NCBI RefSeq assembly: GCF_024807145.1
Contig: NZ_JANUCA010000001.1
Coordinates: 930,001-994,000, forward strand
Source of the DNA: Microbacterium sp. AK031
GTDB lineage: Bacteria > Actinomycetota > Actinomycetes > Actinomycetales > Microbacteriaceae
Direction of reading: 5' to 3'
Length of the DNA stretch: 64,000 nucleotides
Below are positions 42,461 through 51,718 of the stretch, one piece after another. The notes beneath the pieces are model-generated. The model was not told the DNA's origin. It did no database searches and saw only the letters and a program-made list of their open reading frames with translations. Made by a program: the position numbers and the translations under genes. The first letter of the stretch is position 1. Every line of letters begins with the position of its first letter.

Positions 42461-43645
42461 TCAGGGCACGAGGCCTGCGGCGGCGGGTTTGAAACCCAAT
42501 CGAACGTTCTCGCAGTCACCTGCACGCGACACGTCGTACCAGGGGCCGAGGTCGGTCAGGTGCGGGCGCTCGGATGCCGGTGTCCCCTCGATCCGCTCGA
42601 TCACGAGATCGACCAGCCCTGTCACGAACGCGGGATGCACCCCAGGGGTCTGCGTGCGAACTGCGAGCAGACCCGCCTCCGAAGCGGCATCCATGGCTTC
42701 GGTATCCAGATCCCACATGACCTCCATGTGGTCGCTGACGAACCCGAGCGGCACGATCACCACGGCTTTCGCGCCTACTGCGGGCAGCTCCGCGATCACA
42801 TCGTTGATGTCCGGCTCGAGCCATGGCTGCGTCGGCGGGCCGGAGCGCGACTGGAACACCAGCTGCCACGGCACCGTTGATCCGCCGGTGACGTTGGTCG
42901 CAAGCTGCTCGATGATGTGCGCGGCGACCGCGCGGTGCTGCGCGACATACGCTCCACCTTCGCCCCAGTCGACGTCGCGCGGTCCGGAGCGCACTGCATC
43001 GGCCGTCGGGATCGAGTGCGTCGAGAAGAGCACATGGATGTTGGATGCCGCGACCCCCTGCTCGAGGAACTCAGTGACCGCGGCATCCAACCCCTCCTGG
43101 AACGGCTGCACGAAGCCGGGGTGGTCGAAGAAGAGGCGCACCTTGTCGGCGCTGACGCGATCCTCCAGACTGGCATCGGTGATCGCCAGGGCGATGTCCT
43201 CGCGGTACTGCCGGTCGCTGGAGTACGAGCTGTATGCGCTCGTCGCGAGCACCAGCAGAGTGGAGTGGCCGTCGTCGGCCGCCGCGGTGAAGGCATCGTC
43301 GAGGTATGGTGCCCAGTTGCGGTTGCCCCAGTACACGGGCAGATCGATTCCGCGACCGGCGAGCTCAGTCTCGAGTGCGGCCTTGAGCGCGCGGTTCTGG
43401 GCGTTGATCGGGCTGACGCCGCCGAAGTGTCGATAGTGATGCGCCACTTCCTCCAGCCTCTCGTCCGGGATGCCGCGACCTCTCGTCACGTTGCGGAGGA
43501 AGGGGATCACGTCGTCCTGGCCCTCCGGTCCCCCGAAGCTGGCGAGCACCAGGGCGTCGTACGCCACCGGCGTCTCGACGAACTCGGGGCCGTCTGCAGC
43601 AGCAGGGGATGCGAAGGGAACGACGTTCGGGGCGAGTGCAGTCAC
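42461..43645 (-). CDS. hemH: Ferrochelatase (coproporphyrin ferrochelatase type)
   Basis: A 394-residue enzyme that inserts Fe2+ into the porphyrin; in actinobacteria the substrate is normally coproporphyrin III (CpfC). Signatures are DALVLASFGGPEGQDDVIPFL, GGVSPINAQN, VYWGNRNWAPYL, the metal-site His in FSTHSIPTADA, the Glu region PTQPWLEPD, and PLGFVSDHMEVMWDLD. The C-terminal tail has one Cys (AGDCENVR); the multi-Cys [2Fe-2S] set of mycobacterial enzymes is not evident. Divergent from pepN. Confidence 0.95.
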   Translation of the reverse strand: MTALAPNVVPFASPAAADGPEFVETPVAYDALVLASFGGPEGQDDVIPFLRNVTRGRGIPDERLEEVAHHYRHFGGVSPINAQNRALKAALETELAGRGIDLPVYWGNRNWAPYLDDAFTAAADDGHSTLLVLATSAYSSYSSDRQYREDIALAITDASLEDRVSADKVRLFFDHPGFVQPFQEGLDAAVTEFLEQGVAASNIHVLFSTHSIPTADAVRSGPRDVDWGEGGAYVAQHRAVAAHIIEQLATNVTGGSTVPWQLVFQSRSGPPTQPWLEPDINDVIAELPAVGAKAVVIVPLGFVSDHMEVMWDLDTEAMDAASEAGLLAVRTQTPGVHPAFVTGLVDLVIERIEGTPASERPHLTDLGPWYDVSRAGDCENVRLGFKPAAAGLVP

Positions 43646-43768
43646 ACTTCCATCTTTCCATCCCCGCTCGCCGACATCTTCCTGCTCCTGGCGTAGGCTG
43701 TCATGGTTGCCGTCGGCGCCAGCCGCGTCGGATCTCGGTGCCGACCCGAACCCCTGGGAGAATCAGCT

Positions 43769-46336
43769 GTGCCTGGAGAGAACCTCACTCGAATCGAAGC
43801 TCAGGAGCGCCGCGCTCTCATCGACACCCAGTCGTACGGGATCTCGCTCGATCTGACGAAGGGTGCGGAGGTCTTCGGATCCCGCAGCGTCGTGCACTTC
43901 CGCGCGACACCGGGAAGCTTCACCTTCATCGACCTGATCGCTCGCGACGTGCGCGAGATCTCACTCAACGGTGAACTGCTCGACCCCGATGAGGTCTTCG
44001 CCGACTCTCGTATCACGCTGACCGGACTGCAGGAGGAGAACGTCCTCGTCGTCGACGCCGACTGCCTGTACACCAACACCGGTGAGGGACTGCACCGCTT
44101 CGTCGATCCGGTGGACGGCGAGGTGTATCTCTACTCGCAGTTCGAGGTGCCCGATTCCCGGCGCGTCTTCGCTGTGTTCGAGCAGCCCGATCTGAAGGCG
44201 ACGTTCCAGTTCACGATCACCGCGCCCGAGGCGTGGAAGGTCATCTCCAACTCTCCGACACCGGAGCCCATCAACCACGATGAGAACGCGACCGCGACTT
44301 GGGGCTTCGAGCCCACACCGCGCATATCGTCGTACATCACCGCTCTCATCGCGGGACCGTACGAGTCCACGTTCTCCGAACTGACGAGCGCGTCGGGCGA
44401 TGTCATCCCCCTCGGCGTCTACGGCCGCAAGAGCCTGTGGCAGCACCTCGACGCCGACTACATCTTCGACAAGACGCGTGAGGGGTTCGCGTACTACGAG
44501 GAGAAGTTCGGCGTACCGTACCCGTTCGCGAAGTACGACCAGCTGTTCGTTCCGGAGTTCAACGCCGGAGCCATGGAGAACGCGGGCGCCGTCACCTTCA
44601 CGGAGACGTACGTATTCCGCAGCAAGGTGACGGATGCCGTCAAGGAACGCCGTGTCGTCACGATCCTGCACGAACTCGCGCACATGTGGTTCGGAGATCT
44701 CGTCACGATGAAGTGGTGGAACGACCTGTGGCTGAATGAGTCGTTCGCCGAATGGGCATCGACCATCGCCACGGCTGAGGCCACCGAGTGGACCGAGGCA
44801 TGGACGACGTTCAACGCCATGGAGAAGACGTGGGCCTACCGGCAGGACCAGCTGCCCTCCACGCACCCGATCGTCGCGGAGATCAACGACCTCGAGGATG
44901 TGCAGGTCAACTTCGACGGCATCACCTACGCCAAGGGCGGTTCGGTGCTCAAGCAGCTGGCGGCCTGGGTCGGCATCGATGCGTTCTTCGCGGGCGTCGG
45001 CCAGTACTTCAAGAAGCACGCGTGGGGCAACACCGAGGTGGCCGACCTGCTCACCGAGCTCGAGGCGACCAGCGGACGCGATCTCAGCACCTGGGCGAAG
45101 AAGTGGCTCGAGACAGCCGGTGTGAACACGCTGTCCCCCGTGATCGCCGAGGACTCCGATGGCGTCATCACGCGCTTCGCCGTGACTCAGACGGCACCCG
45201 CCGACTACCCCACGATCCGACCGCACCGCCTGGGAATCGGCTTCTACGACCTGGTCGACGGTGTCCTCACCCGCACGCATTACGCGGAGATCGACGTCGA
45301 CGGCGACCGCACCGAGGTGCCGGAGCTGCAGGGCAGGAAGCGACCCGACCTCGTGCTACTCAATGACAACGACCTGGCGTACGCGAAGATCCGGCTCGAC
45401 GAGCGTTCGCTGTCCACGGCGATCGATCACCTCGGCGCGATCGCAGACCCGCTCGCCCGCTCGCTCGTCTGGGGCGCGGCGTGGGATCAGACCCGCGACG
45501 CCGAGAGCACAGCATCCGATTACATCGAACTCGTGCTGCGCAACATCGGCAAGGAGTCCGAGTCGACGACCGTGCGCACCACGCTCGCACAGCTGCGCAC
45601 CGCCGCAACGCTCTACGTGGCGCCAGCCGACCGCGACGCCGCTCGTCTGAAGATCGCCGACGGACTCTGGGAACTCGCGCACGGCGCCGCAGCCGGCAGC
45701 GACAGCCAGCTGCAGTTCGTCACCGCCTTCGCGAGCACTCTCGTGAACTCCGAGCACGCCGGGATCGTGGGACGTCTGCGCTCCGGCGAGGAGACGCTCC
45801 CCGGACTCGAGATCGACACCGACCTGTCCTGGCAGCTGCTCGTCGGCCTCGCCTCGATCGGAGCGACGGATGCCGCCTCCATCGATGCCGCACTCGCGGC
45901 GGACAACACCTCCAAGGGTGCGGAGTTCGCTGCTCAGGCCCGTGCCGCACTGCCGACTGCCGCAGACAAGCGCGCAGCCTGGAGTTCGCTCATCGACGAT
46001 GACACGCTGCCGAACACGATCGTGCGTTCTGCGGCACTGGGCTTCGGACACCCGAACAGCACCGGAGTGCTCGGCGAGTTCGTGCCGAAGTACTTCGACA
46101 TGCTGCTGCCGGTGTGGGAATCGCGCACCTATCAGATCGCCAGCTACCTCATCGTCGGGCTCTACCCGACGGCTCTGGCCAACGCCGAGCTGCGTGACGC
46201 CACCCGTGCGTGGCTGTCCGCGAACGGCGATGCGGCTCCCGCCCTGCGCCGCCTCGTCAGCGAGGGCCTCGCCGACGTCGAGCGTGCGCTCGCGGCGCAG
46301 TCCCGCGACGCCGAGGAAGACGAGAGCCGCGACTGA
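43769..46336 (+). CDS. pepN: Aminopeptidase N (M1 family)
   Basis: An 855-residue zinc aminopeptidase removing N-terminal residues from peptides in the cytosol. Exopeptidase motif GAMEN at residues 267-271, zinc site HELAHMWFGD with His301 and His305, and the third ligand Glu in WLNESFAEW. The C-terminal ERAP1-like helical domain is complete. A TAGGCT -10 just before the ATG at 43703 makes that ATG unlikely as start; GTG 43769 is preceded by TGGGAGAA. Hairpin terminator downstream. Confidence 0.95.
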   Translation: MPGENLTRIEAQERRALIDTQSYGISLDLTKGAEVFGSRSVVHFRATPGSFTFIDLIARDVREISLNGELLDPDEVFADSRITLTGLQEENVLVVDADCLYTNTGEGLHRFVDPVDGEVYLYSQFEVPDSRRVFAVFEQPDLKATFQFTITAPEAWKVISNSPTPEPINHDENATATWGFEPTPRISSYITALIAGPYESTFSELTSASGDVIPLGVYGRKSLWQHLDADYIFDKTREGFAYYEEKFGVPYPFAKYDQLFVPEFNAGAMENAGAVTFTETYVFRSKVTDAVKERRVVTILHELAHMWFGDLVTMKWWNDLWLNESFAEWASTIATAEATEWTEAWTTFNAMEKTWAYRQDQLPSTHPIVAEINDLEDVQVNFDGITYAKGGSVLKQLAAWVGIDAFFAGVGQYFKKHAWGNTEVADLLTELEATSGRDLSTWAKKWLETAGVNTLSPVIAEDSDGVITRFAVTQTAPADYPTIRPHRLGIGFYDLVDGVLTRTHYAEIDVDGDRTEVPELQGRKRPDLVLLNDNDLAYAKIRLDERSLSTAIDHLGAIADPLARSLVWGAAWDQTRDAESTASDYIELVLRNIGKESESTTVRTTLAQLRTAATLYVAPADRDAARLKIADGLWELAHGAAAGSDSQLQFVTAFASTLVNSEHAGIVGRLRSGEETLPGLEIDTDLSWQLLVGLASIGATDAASIDAALAADNTSKGAEFAAQARAALPTAADKRAAWSSLIDDDTLPNTIVRSAALGFGHPNSTGVLGEFVPKYFDMLLPVWESRTYQIASYLIVGLYPTALANAELRDATRAWLSANGDAAPALRRLVSEGLADVERALAAQSRDAEEDESRD

Positions 46337-46350
46337 CGACCATCAGCTCC

Positions 46351-46396
46351 ATCAGGCCTCTGCCACGCTGTCATCCAGCTGTCGCAGAGGCCTGAT
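46351..46396 (+). terminator. Hairpin after pepN
   Basis: ATCAGGCCTCTGC pairs with GCAGAGGCCTGAT, 13 bp over a 20-nt loop, 14 bp after the pepN stop. It ends 4 bp before the -10 of the mscS gene. Confidence 0.75.
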
Positions 46397-46411
46397 CGCT
46401 AGGATCGGACG

Positions 46412-47488
46412 GTGCTGCTGCTTTCCTTCGAGACCGACCCCGCCCCTGTGCCGAACGAGGTGTGGGCGTCGTTCCTCGAGATGCTCCCGAAGATCGGCGG
46501 CAGGGCGATAACCATCGCGATCATCATCGTCGTCGCGTTGCTGATCGGGCTGGCGCTCCGTTTCGTCGTACGCAGGGTCGTGCACCGCATCGTCGACACC
46601 GCCAAGTCGAAGGCCAACGTCGATGACACCCAGGCGCTGGAGCGATCGCCTCTCGCCGACATGCGCCTGATCCAGCGCACGCGCACGCTCGGCAGCATCC
46701 TGCAGAACATCATCAACGTCGCGGTCGTCGTGGTGGCGCTGCTGATGGTCATGGCAGTCATCGCTCCTGACCTGATCAGCTCGCTCACGCTGCTCACGGC
46801 CGCCTTGGGCGCCGGGCTCGGCTTCGGCGCCCAGAACATCGTCAAGGATGTGCTGAACGGACTGTTCATCGTGGCCGAAGATCAGATCGGCATCGGTGAT
46901 GTCGTCGACACCGGACTCGCCAGTGGCGTCGTCGAACACGTCAGTGTGCGCGTCACACAGGTGCGCGACGTCAACGGCACCCTCTGGTACGTCCGCAACG
47001 GTGAAATGCTGCGCATCGGCAACATGTCTCAAGGCTGGGCACGCGCGATCATCGATCTCGGAGTACCGGTGGACGCCGTGGTGGCGGATGTCGAGGCCGC
47101 GCTCCTCGACGCGGCTCAGGGCCTCGCGAAGGATCCGAAGTGGCGCACCCGCATCGTCGAGCGACCCGAAGTGTGGGGCCTCGAGTCGATAACCGGTGAG
47201 GCGCTCGTCATCCGTGTAGTGCTGAAGACTCGCGCGAACGCGAAGGACGACGTGGCTCGCGAGCTACGCATGCGGCTCAAGATCGCCATAGAAGACCTCG
47301 GGCTCGCCATCCCCAGTCTCGAATCGGTCGTCCCCACCGGGCCGGAAGGCGCACGTCGAGTGCGCGGTGCGAACCCGCCGACCACGAAGCCCAATGCCGT
47401 CACCGGAGTGCCGCCGGTCTCGCGCGGCGTCTGGCGTAAGAAGGACACCAAGCCCGCCGCGAAGAACAAGCCAGAGGACGAATCATGA
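46412..47488 (+). CDS. MscS-type mechanosensitive ion channel family protein
   Basis: A 358-residue membrane protein with helices at about residues 27-50, 97-122 and 125-150. The pore helix/beta-domain junction is GAGLGFGAQNIVKDVLNGLFIVAEDQIGIGDVV, followed by the Sm-like beta barrel and the alpha/beta C-terminal domain. The last ~50 residues are basic, Pro/Lys-rich and probably disordered. GTG 46412 lies 6 nt after TAGGAT (leaderless). Overlaps the globin gene by ATGA. Confidence 0.92.
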   Translation: MLLLSFETDPAPVPNEVWASFLEMLPKIGGRAITIAIIIVVALLIGLALRFVVRRVVHRIVDTAKSKANVDDTQALERSPLADMRLIQRTRTLGSILQNIINVAVVVVALLMVMAVIAPDLISSLTLLTAALGAGLGFGAQNIVKDVLNGLFIVAEDQIGIGDVVDTGLASGVVEHVSVRVTQVRDVNGTLWYVRNGEMLRIGNMSQGWARAIIDLGVPVDAVVADVEAALLDAAQGLAKDPKWRTRIVERPEVWGLESITGEALVIRVVLKTRANAKDDVARELRMRLKIAIEDLGLAIPSLESVVPTGPEGARRVRGANPPTTKPNAVTGVPPVSRGVWRKKDTKPAAKNKPEDES

Positions 47489-47937
47489 CCTTCTACGACG
47501 AAGTCGGCGGTTACGCCACGTTCGAGAAGATCGTCGGCATCTTCTACCGCGAGGTCGCGCTCGATCCCGTATTGCGTCCGATGTACCCGGAAGAAGACCT
47601 CGGACCGGCCGCCGAGCGGTTCACCCTCTTCCTGGCACAGTACTGGGGTGGCCCTTCGACATACAGCGAGAAGCGAGGCCACCCCCGGCTGCGGATGCGG
47701 CACATGCCGTTCCACGTGGATCCCGACGCTCGCGACCGCTGGCTGCGCTGCATGCGCACCTCGCTCGATGAGGTGCAGCTCTCACGAATGCACGATGCGA
47801 TTCTCTGGGACTACCTGGAGCGCGCCGCATATGCCATGGTGAACACAATGGAGCCGTCGGGCATCGGTCCCGCACCGGCGGGACGATCGACGCTCGAGAC
47901 GCGCAGCAGCAGTCAGGATTCAACGGAGAACACATGA
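47485..47937 (+). CDS. glbO: Group II truncated haemoglobin (GlbO type)
   Basis: A 150-residue 2/2 globin that binds haem and O2/NO. B helix Tyr in IVGIFYREVALDPVLRPMY, EF region RFTLFLAQYWGGPSTYSEKRGHPRLRMRH with the proximal His, and RWLRCMRTSLDEV with the group II TrpG8-type residue. A polar 25-residue tail follows. Coupled by ATGA to mscS upstream and to the flavoprotein downstream. Confidence 0.94.
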   Translation: MTFYDEVGGYATFEKIVGIFYREVALDPVLRPMYPEEDLGPAAERFTLFLAQYWGGPSTYSEKRGHPRLRMRHMPFHVDPDARDRWLRCMRTSLDEVQLSRMHDAILWDYLERAAYAMVNTMEPSGIGPAPAGRSTLETRSSSQDSTENT

Positions 47938-49598
47938 CCACCACGCCCCTGTCCGCAGACGTTCTCGTGATCGGATGGGGGTTGGCCGGGCTCGTGGCGG
48001 CCGCCGAGGCCACGACCGCGGGCAGACGCGTGATCCTCGTCGACCAGGAACCACGCTCCAACCTCGGCGGTCAGGCATGGTGGTCGTTCGGTGGACTCTT
48101 CCTGATCGACTCTCCGGAGCAGCGCCGCCTCGGCATCAGGGATTCGCTCGAGTTGGCCACGCAGGATTGGTTCGGCAACGCCGGCTTCGACCGCGAAGAA
48201 GACCGCTGGCCGCGCGCATGGGCCGACGCGTACCTGCAGTTCGCAGCCGGCGAGAAGCGGGCCTGGCTGCGCGAGCGGGGCGTCGGCTTCTTCCCCGTGG
48301 TCGGCTGGGCGGAGCGGGGTGGATACGGCGCGATCGGGCCCGGCAACTCGGTCCCGAGATTCCACATCACCTGGGGCACCGGTCCGGGCATCGTCGCGCC
48401 GTTCGCGGACGCGGCGCAGCGCGCCGAGGAGTCGGGCTCCCTCACGATCCTCCCCCGCCATCGCGTCACCGAACTGATCGTCGCCGACGGCGCCATCATC
48501 GGCGCGCGGGGCGATCGTCTCGTCGATGACCTCGCCGCTCGTGGTGCGCGGTCGTCCCGCGATGTCGCGGGCGACGTCGAGATCACTGCGGGTGCCACGA
48601 TCGTCTCCTCCGGCGGCATCGGCGGCAACCACGCCCTGGTGCGGGCGGCGTGGCCGGATCGACTGGGCACTCCCCCGTCGCACATGCTCTCCGGCGTGCC
48701 CGCGTACGTCGACGGGTCGATGTACCCGGTCACAGCAGCCGCAGGAGCGAACCTGATCAACGGCGATCGGATGTGGCACTACGTCGAGGGCATCAAGAAC
48801 TGGGATCCGGTGTGGCCGGCGCACGGCATCCGGATCCTCCCAGGGCCGTCGTCGCTCTGGCTGGATGCGACGGGCTCGCGGCTCCCCGTGCCCCTGTTCC
48901 CCGGCTTCGACACGCTCGGCACGCTCAAGCACTTGCGTGCGACCGGGCACGACCATTCCTGGTTCGTCACGTCACGTCAGATCGTCGAGAAGGAGTTCGC
49001 GCTGTCGGGCAGCGAGCAGAACCCCGATCTCACCGGCAAGGACGTCGCTCTTCTGCTGAAGTCGCGGCTTGCGAAGGGGCCGACGGGTCCCGTGCAGGCC
49101 TTCCTGGACGAGGGTGAGGACTTCATCGTGGAGAACGACCTCGACTCGCTGCTCGAGCAGATGAAGCACGCTGATGAGGATGATGTGCTCGACCCGGAGA
49201 CCGTGCGACGCGAAGTGCTCGCCCGTGACCGCGAGATCGAGAACGAGTTCACCAAGGACGCGCAGATCGGGATGCTCCGGTCCATGCGCGGCTATCGCGG
49301 TGACAAGCTCATCCGCACCGCGAATCCGCATCGGCTGCAGGATCCGTCCGCCGGCCCGATGATCGCGGTGAAGCTGCACGTGCTCACGCGCAAGTCACTC
49401 GGCGGGATCGAGACGGATCTCGAAGGACGGGTGCTTCGAGGAGACGGATCAGTTATCCCGGGGCTGTACGCGGCAGGCGAGGCCAGCGGCTTCGGCGGCG
49501 GCGGTGTGCACGGATATCGAGCGCTGGAGGGAACCTTTCTCGGCGGTTGCCTGTTCTCCGGGCGACAGGCTGGTCGCGCGGCGGCGCAGTCCGCCTAG
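47934..49598 (+). CDS. FAD-binding dehydrogenase (KstD/fumarate-reductase-like fold)
   Basis: A 554-residue flavoprotein. Dinucleotide motif VLVIGWGLAGLVAAAEATTAGRR-type at residues ~9-30 with the E/D of VDQEP following, a Gly-rich GGQAWWSFGGLF loop, and C-terminal GLYAAGEASGFGGGGVHGYRALEGTFLGG for FAD. It resembles actinobacterial 'FAD-binding dehydrogenase' proteins related to 3-ketosteroid dehydrogenases; the substrate is not evident and no steroid genes are nearby. ATG overlaps the globin stop (ATGA), so the haem protein and flavoprotein are made together. Confidence 0.9.
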   Translation: MTTTPLSADVLVIGWGLAGLVAAAEATTAGRRVILVDQEPRSNLGGQAWWSFGGLFLIDSPEQRRLGIRDSLELATQDWFGNAGFDREEDRWPRAWADAYLQFAAGEKRAWLRERGVGFFPVVGWAERGGYGAIGPGNSVPRFHITWGTGPGIVAPFADAAQRAEESGSLTILPRHRVTELIVADGAIIGARGDRLVDDLAARGARSSRDVAGDVEITAGATIVSSGGIGGNHALVRAAWPDRLGTPPSHMLSGVPAYVDGSMYPVTAAAGANLINGDRMWHYVEGIKNWDPVWPAHGIRILPGPSSLWLDATGSRLPVPLFPGFDTLGTLKHLRATGHDHSWFVTSRQIVEKEFALSGSEQNPDLTGKDVALLLKSRLAKGPTGPVQAFLDEGEDFIVENDLDSLLEQMKHADEDDVLDPETVRREVLARDREIENEFTKDAQIGMLRSMRGYRGDKLIRTANPHRLQDPSAGPMIAVKLHVLTRKSLGGIETDLEGRVLRGDGSVIPGLYAAGEASGFGGGGVHGYRALEGTFLGGCLFSGRQAGRAAAQSA

Positions 49599-50260
49599 GT
49601 CTGAGCGCCGGTGATGCGCACGGCCGTCAGCCCCGTCGCCACAGGGCCGCGAGCGAGCACATGGCCGCGTCGGAACGCGAGCCGGGTCCAACGACCGGAG
49701 GCGGTCACCGGTACGTTCTCCTCGCCGGAGATGAATCCGAAGGCGTGAGCGGCGAAGGCGACGCCACGGGCGAGTCCCGCGAGGTCCTCGTCGGGTTCGC
49801 CCCAGATGGCCGACCTCAGCGCCCTCACTGCTTCCTCACCGGCACCGGGCGTCGCGCCGCGCGCCACAGCGGAGATGCCCCATTGGGCGCGCTGTGCGAT
49901 CGTCGCGGACTTGAGTTCGCCCGCCGACTCCCACCCTGCCCGCGGCGGTGCCACACCCGCCCACGCAGGTGAACGCCCGGTCTCCGGCAGCGTCAGCATC
50001 CGCTCATCCTGATACCGGGTGAGCTCGTCGACGACGATGTCGCACTCCAACTCGGGGTCGGCGTGCACGATCCGCATCGCGAGGATCGTCGGCGTCTGAT
50101 CGAACAGTCCCTTGGGGGCCAGAGCGGATGCGGTCAACGCCAACACGCCCCTGCTCCCCTGCAACCGGATGCCGTCCTCCGAGACCTGCATCGCGCGTCC
50201 GAGGAACGTGAGGACATCTCGAGCGGTGTCGGGATCGGCGAGAACGAGACGAGGGGGCAC
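49595..50260 (-). CDS. Conserved hypothetical protein
   Basis: A 221-residue soluble protein I cannot assign. It reads as a genuine alpha/beta protein: DTARDVLTFLGRAMQVSEDGIRLQ, GVLALTASALAPKGLFDQTPTI, ALRSAIWGEPDEDLAGLARG. No catalytic motif, signal or membrane helix. GTG 50260 lies 7 nt after TAGTTT on the minus strand, a leaderless arrangement that supports this start over in-frame codons further upstream. Divergent from tesB (50 bp); its last 4 bp overlap the convergent flavoprotein stop. Confidence 0.78.
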   Translation of the reverse strand: MPPRLVLADPDTARDVLTFLGRAMQVSEDGIRLQGSRGVLALTASALAPKGLFDQTPTILAMRIVHADPELECDIVVDELTRYQDERMLTLPETGRSPAWAGVAPPRAGWESAGELKSATIAQRAQWGISAVARGATPGAGEEAVRALRSAIWGEPDEDLAGLARGVAFAAHAFGFISGEENVPVTASGRWTRLAFRRGHVLARGPVATGLTAVRITGAQT

Positions 50261-50310
50261 GGGTTCTAAACTACCAACGAGGCGACTGGATGGTCGCGGG
50301 GAGGAGCGCC

Positions 50311-51198
50311 ATGAGCGCAGACGCACAGGCTCAGACATCCGTCGACAACCTGCTGGCGGTGCTCGATCTCGACGAGACGCAGGCACGCACAGCGGAGGAC
50401 ATCTTCACAGGCCGCTCGCACAGCATGCCGACCGGGCGCATCTACGGCGGTCAGGTGCTCGGGCAGTCCCTCATCGCAGCCGAGCGGACGATGTCAGAGG
50501 ATCGTGCGGTGCACTCCATGCACGGCTACTTCCTGCGCCCTGGCGATTCCTCGCAGGGACTCACGATCGCGGTCGACCGCATCCATGACGGCCGGTCCTT
50601 CTCGACGCGACGTTCGCAGGCCTACCAGAACGGGGTTCCGATCTTCTCGATGATCGCCTCGTTCCAGGACGAGGCGCCGGGCGTCGAGCATGCGCAGCCG
50701 ATGCCGGAGGGCGTTCCCGCACCGGGCGATATCCCGTCCGATGAACAGCGAGTGCAGGGAGTGCACCCGCAGGCGCTGCGGATGCTCACCGATCGTCCGG
50801 TCGACATGCGTCACGTCGAACACCCGTTGTACGTGGCCGCCGAGGGCGAACGCAAAGCGCAGCAGGCGGTCTGGATGCGGATGCGTGCCCCGATGCCGGA
50901 GGATCCCCGGCTGCACAGGGCCGCACTCGCGTATCTCAGCGACATGAGCATCCAGGAGTCGATCCTCCGCGCCCACGGGGTGCCGTGGACGACGCCGGGG
51001 CTGAAGGTGGCGAGCCTCGATCATGCGATGTGGTGGCATCGCCCGGCGCGCGTGGATGAGTGGCTGCTGTACGCGCAGGAGTCACCGAATGCTCGCGGCG
51101 GTCGCGGACTCGCGACCGGGCGCATCTACACGCAGGACGGCGTGCTCGTGGCGAGCGTGACGCAGGAGATCATGATCAGGGTGCCGGAGGCGCGCTGA
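50311..51198 (+). CDS. tesB: Acyl-CoA thioesterase II (TesB family)
   Basis: A 295-residue double-hotdog thioesterase hydrolysing medium/long acyl-CoA. Motifs are GRIYGGQVLGQSLIAAERT, HSMHGYFLRPGDSSQG, RIHDGRSFSTRRSQAYQNG in the first hotdog and SLDHAMWWHRP, ATGRIYTQDGVLVASVTQEI in the second, with the catalytic Asp/Thr/Gln set in place. ATG 50311 follows GGGGAGGAGCGCC. Convergent with the 4HBT gene. Confidence 0.95.
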   Translation: MSADAQAQTSVDNLLAVLDLDETQARTAEDIFTGRSHSMPTGRIYGGQVLGQSLIAAERTMSEDRAVHSMHGYFLRPGDSSQGLTIAVDRIHDGRSFSTRRSQAYQNGVPIFSMIASFQDEAPGVEHAQPMPEGVPAPGDIPSDEQRVQGVHPQALRMLTDRPVDMRHVEHPLYVAAEGERKAQQAVWMRMRAPMPEDPRLHRAALAYLSDMSIQESILRAHGVPWTTPGLKVASLDHAMWWHRPARVDEWLLYAQESPNARGGRGLATGRIYTQDGVLVASVTQEIMIRVPEAR

Positions 51199-51223
51199 CT
51201 CTCCGAGCGATGTGCTCGCGTAC

Positions 51224-51718
51224 TCAGCGGTGCGCGTACCTGATCGGGTCGCCGATGTACGGCGCCCAGGCATCACGCATCTCGGACGTGATGCGGGTGG
51301 GGCGACCGGTTCCGGCATCCACGAGTACGATCACGGCCGTCGAGCGCGCGTAGAGAACCCGCCTCTCGCTCTCAGGATCGTTGAACACCTCGTAGCAGAC
51401 CTCGAGACTCGATCCGCCGAGCTTGCCGAACCACATCTGCACCTCGAGTGGGCGCCGCTGATAGGGCACAGGCGCGAGATACTCGATCTCCTGCCGTGCG
51501 ATCAGCGTCAGCGTGCCCGCCTCGACGCCGGAGTTGAGGACCGCTGTCGGCGGTGCCGACTCACCCTCCTCCGCCTTCCAGAAGGCGCGCACCCGCGCTT
51601 CCTCCAGCAGCTTGAGCATCGAAGTGTTGTTGACGTGGTTGAAAGCGTCGAGGTCACCCCATCGGAGGTGGATGGGAACGTGCAGCCTGGCGCTGACCCC
51701 GCCGGCGTCGTCAGTCAC
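51224..51718 (-). CDS. Acyl-CoA thioesterase, 4HBT hotdog family
   Basis: A 164-residue single-hotdog thioesterase: LRWGDLDAFNHVNNTSMLKLLEEAR with the catalytic Asp, and STAVIVLVDAGTGRPTRI. Similar to FcbC/YbgC-type enzymes; acyl-CoA range unknown. GTG 51718 overlaps the end of ettA by 8 bp on the same strand, indicating co-translation. Confidence 0.92.
   Translation of the reverse strand: MTDDAGGVSARLHVPIHLRWGDLDAFNHVNNTSMLKLLEEARVRAFWKAEEGESAPPTAVLNSGVEAGTLTLIARQEIEYLAPVPYQRRPLEVQMWFGKLGGSSLEVCYEVFNDPESERRVLYARSTAVIVLVDAGTGRPTRITSEMRDAWAPYIGDPIRYAHR

Noticed and set aside
43961..45280. 439-aa minus-strand ORF opposite pepN
   Set aside because: Same type of shadow frame as above; pepN motifs prove the + strand.
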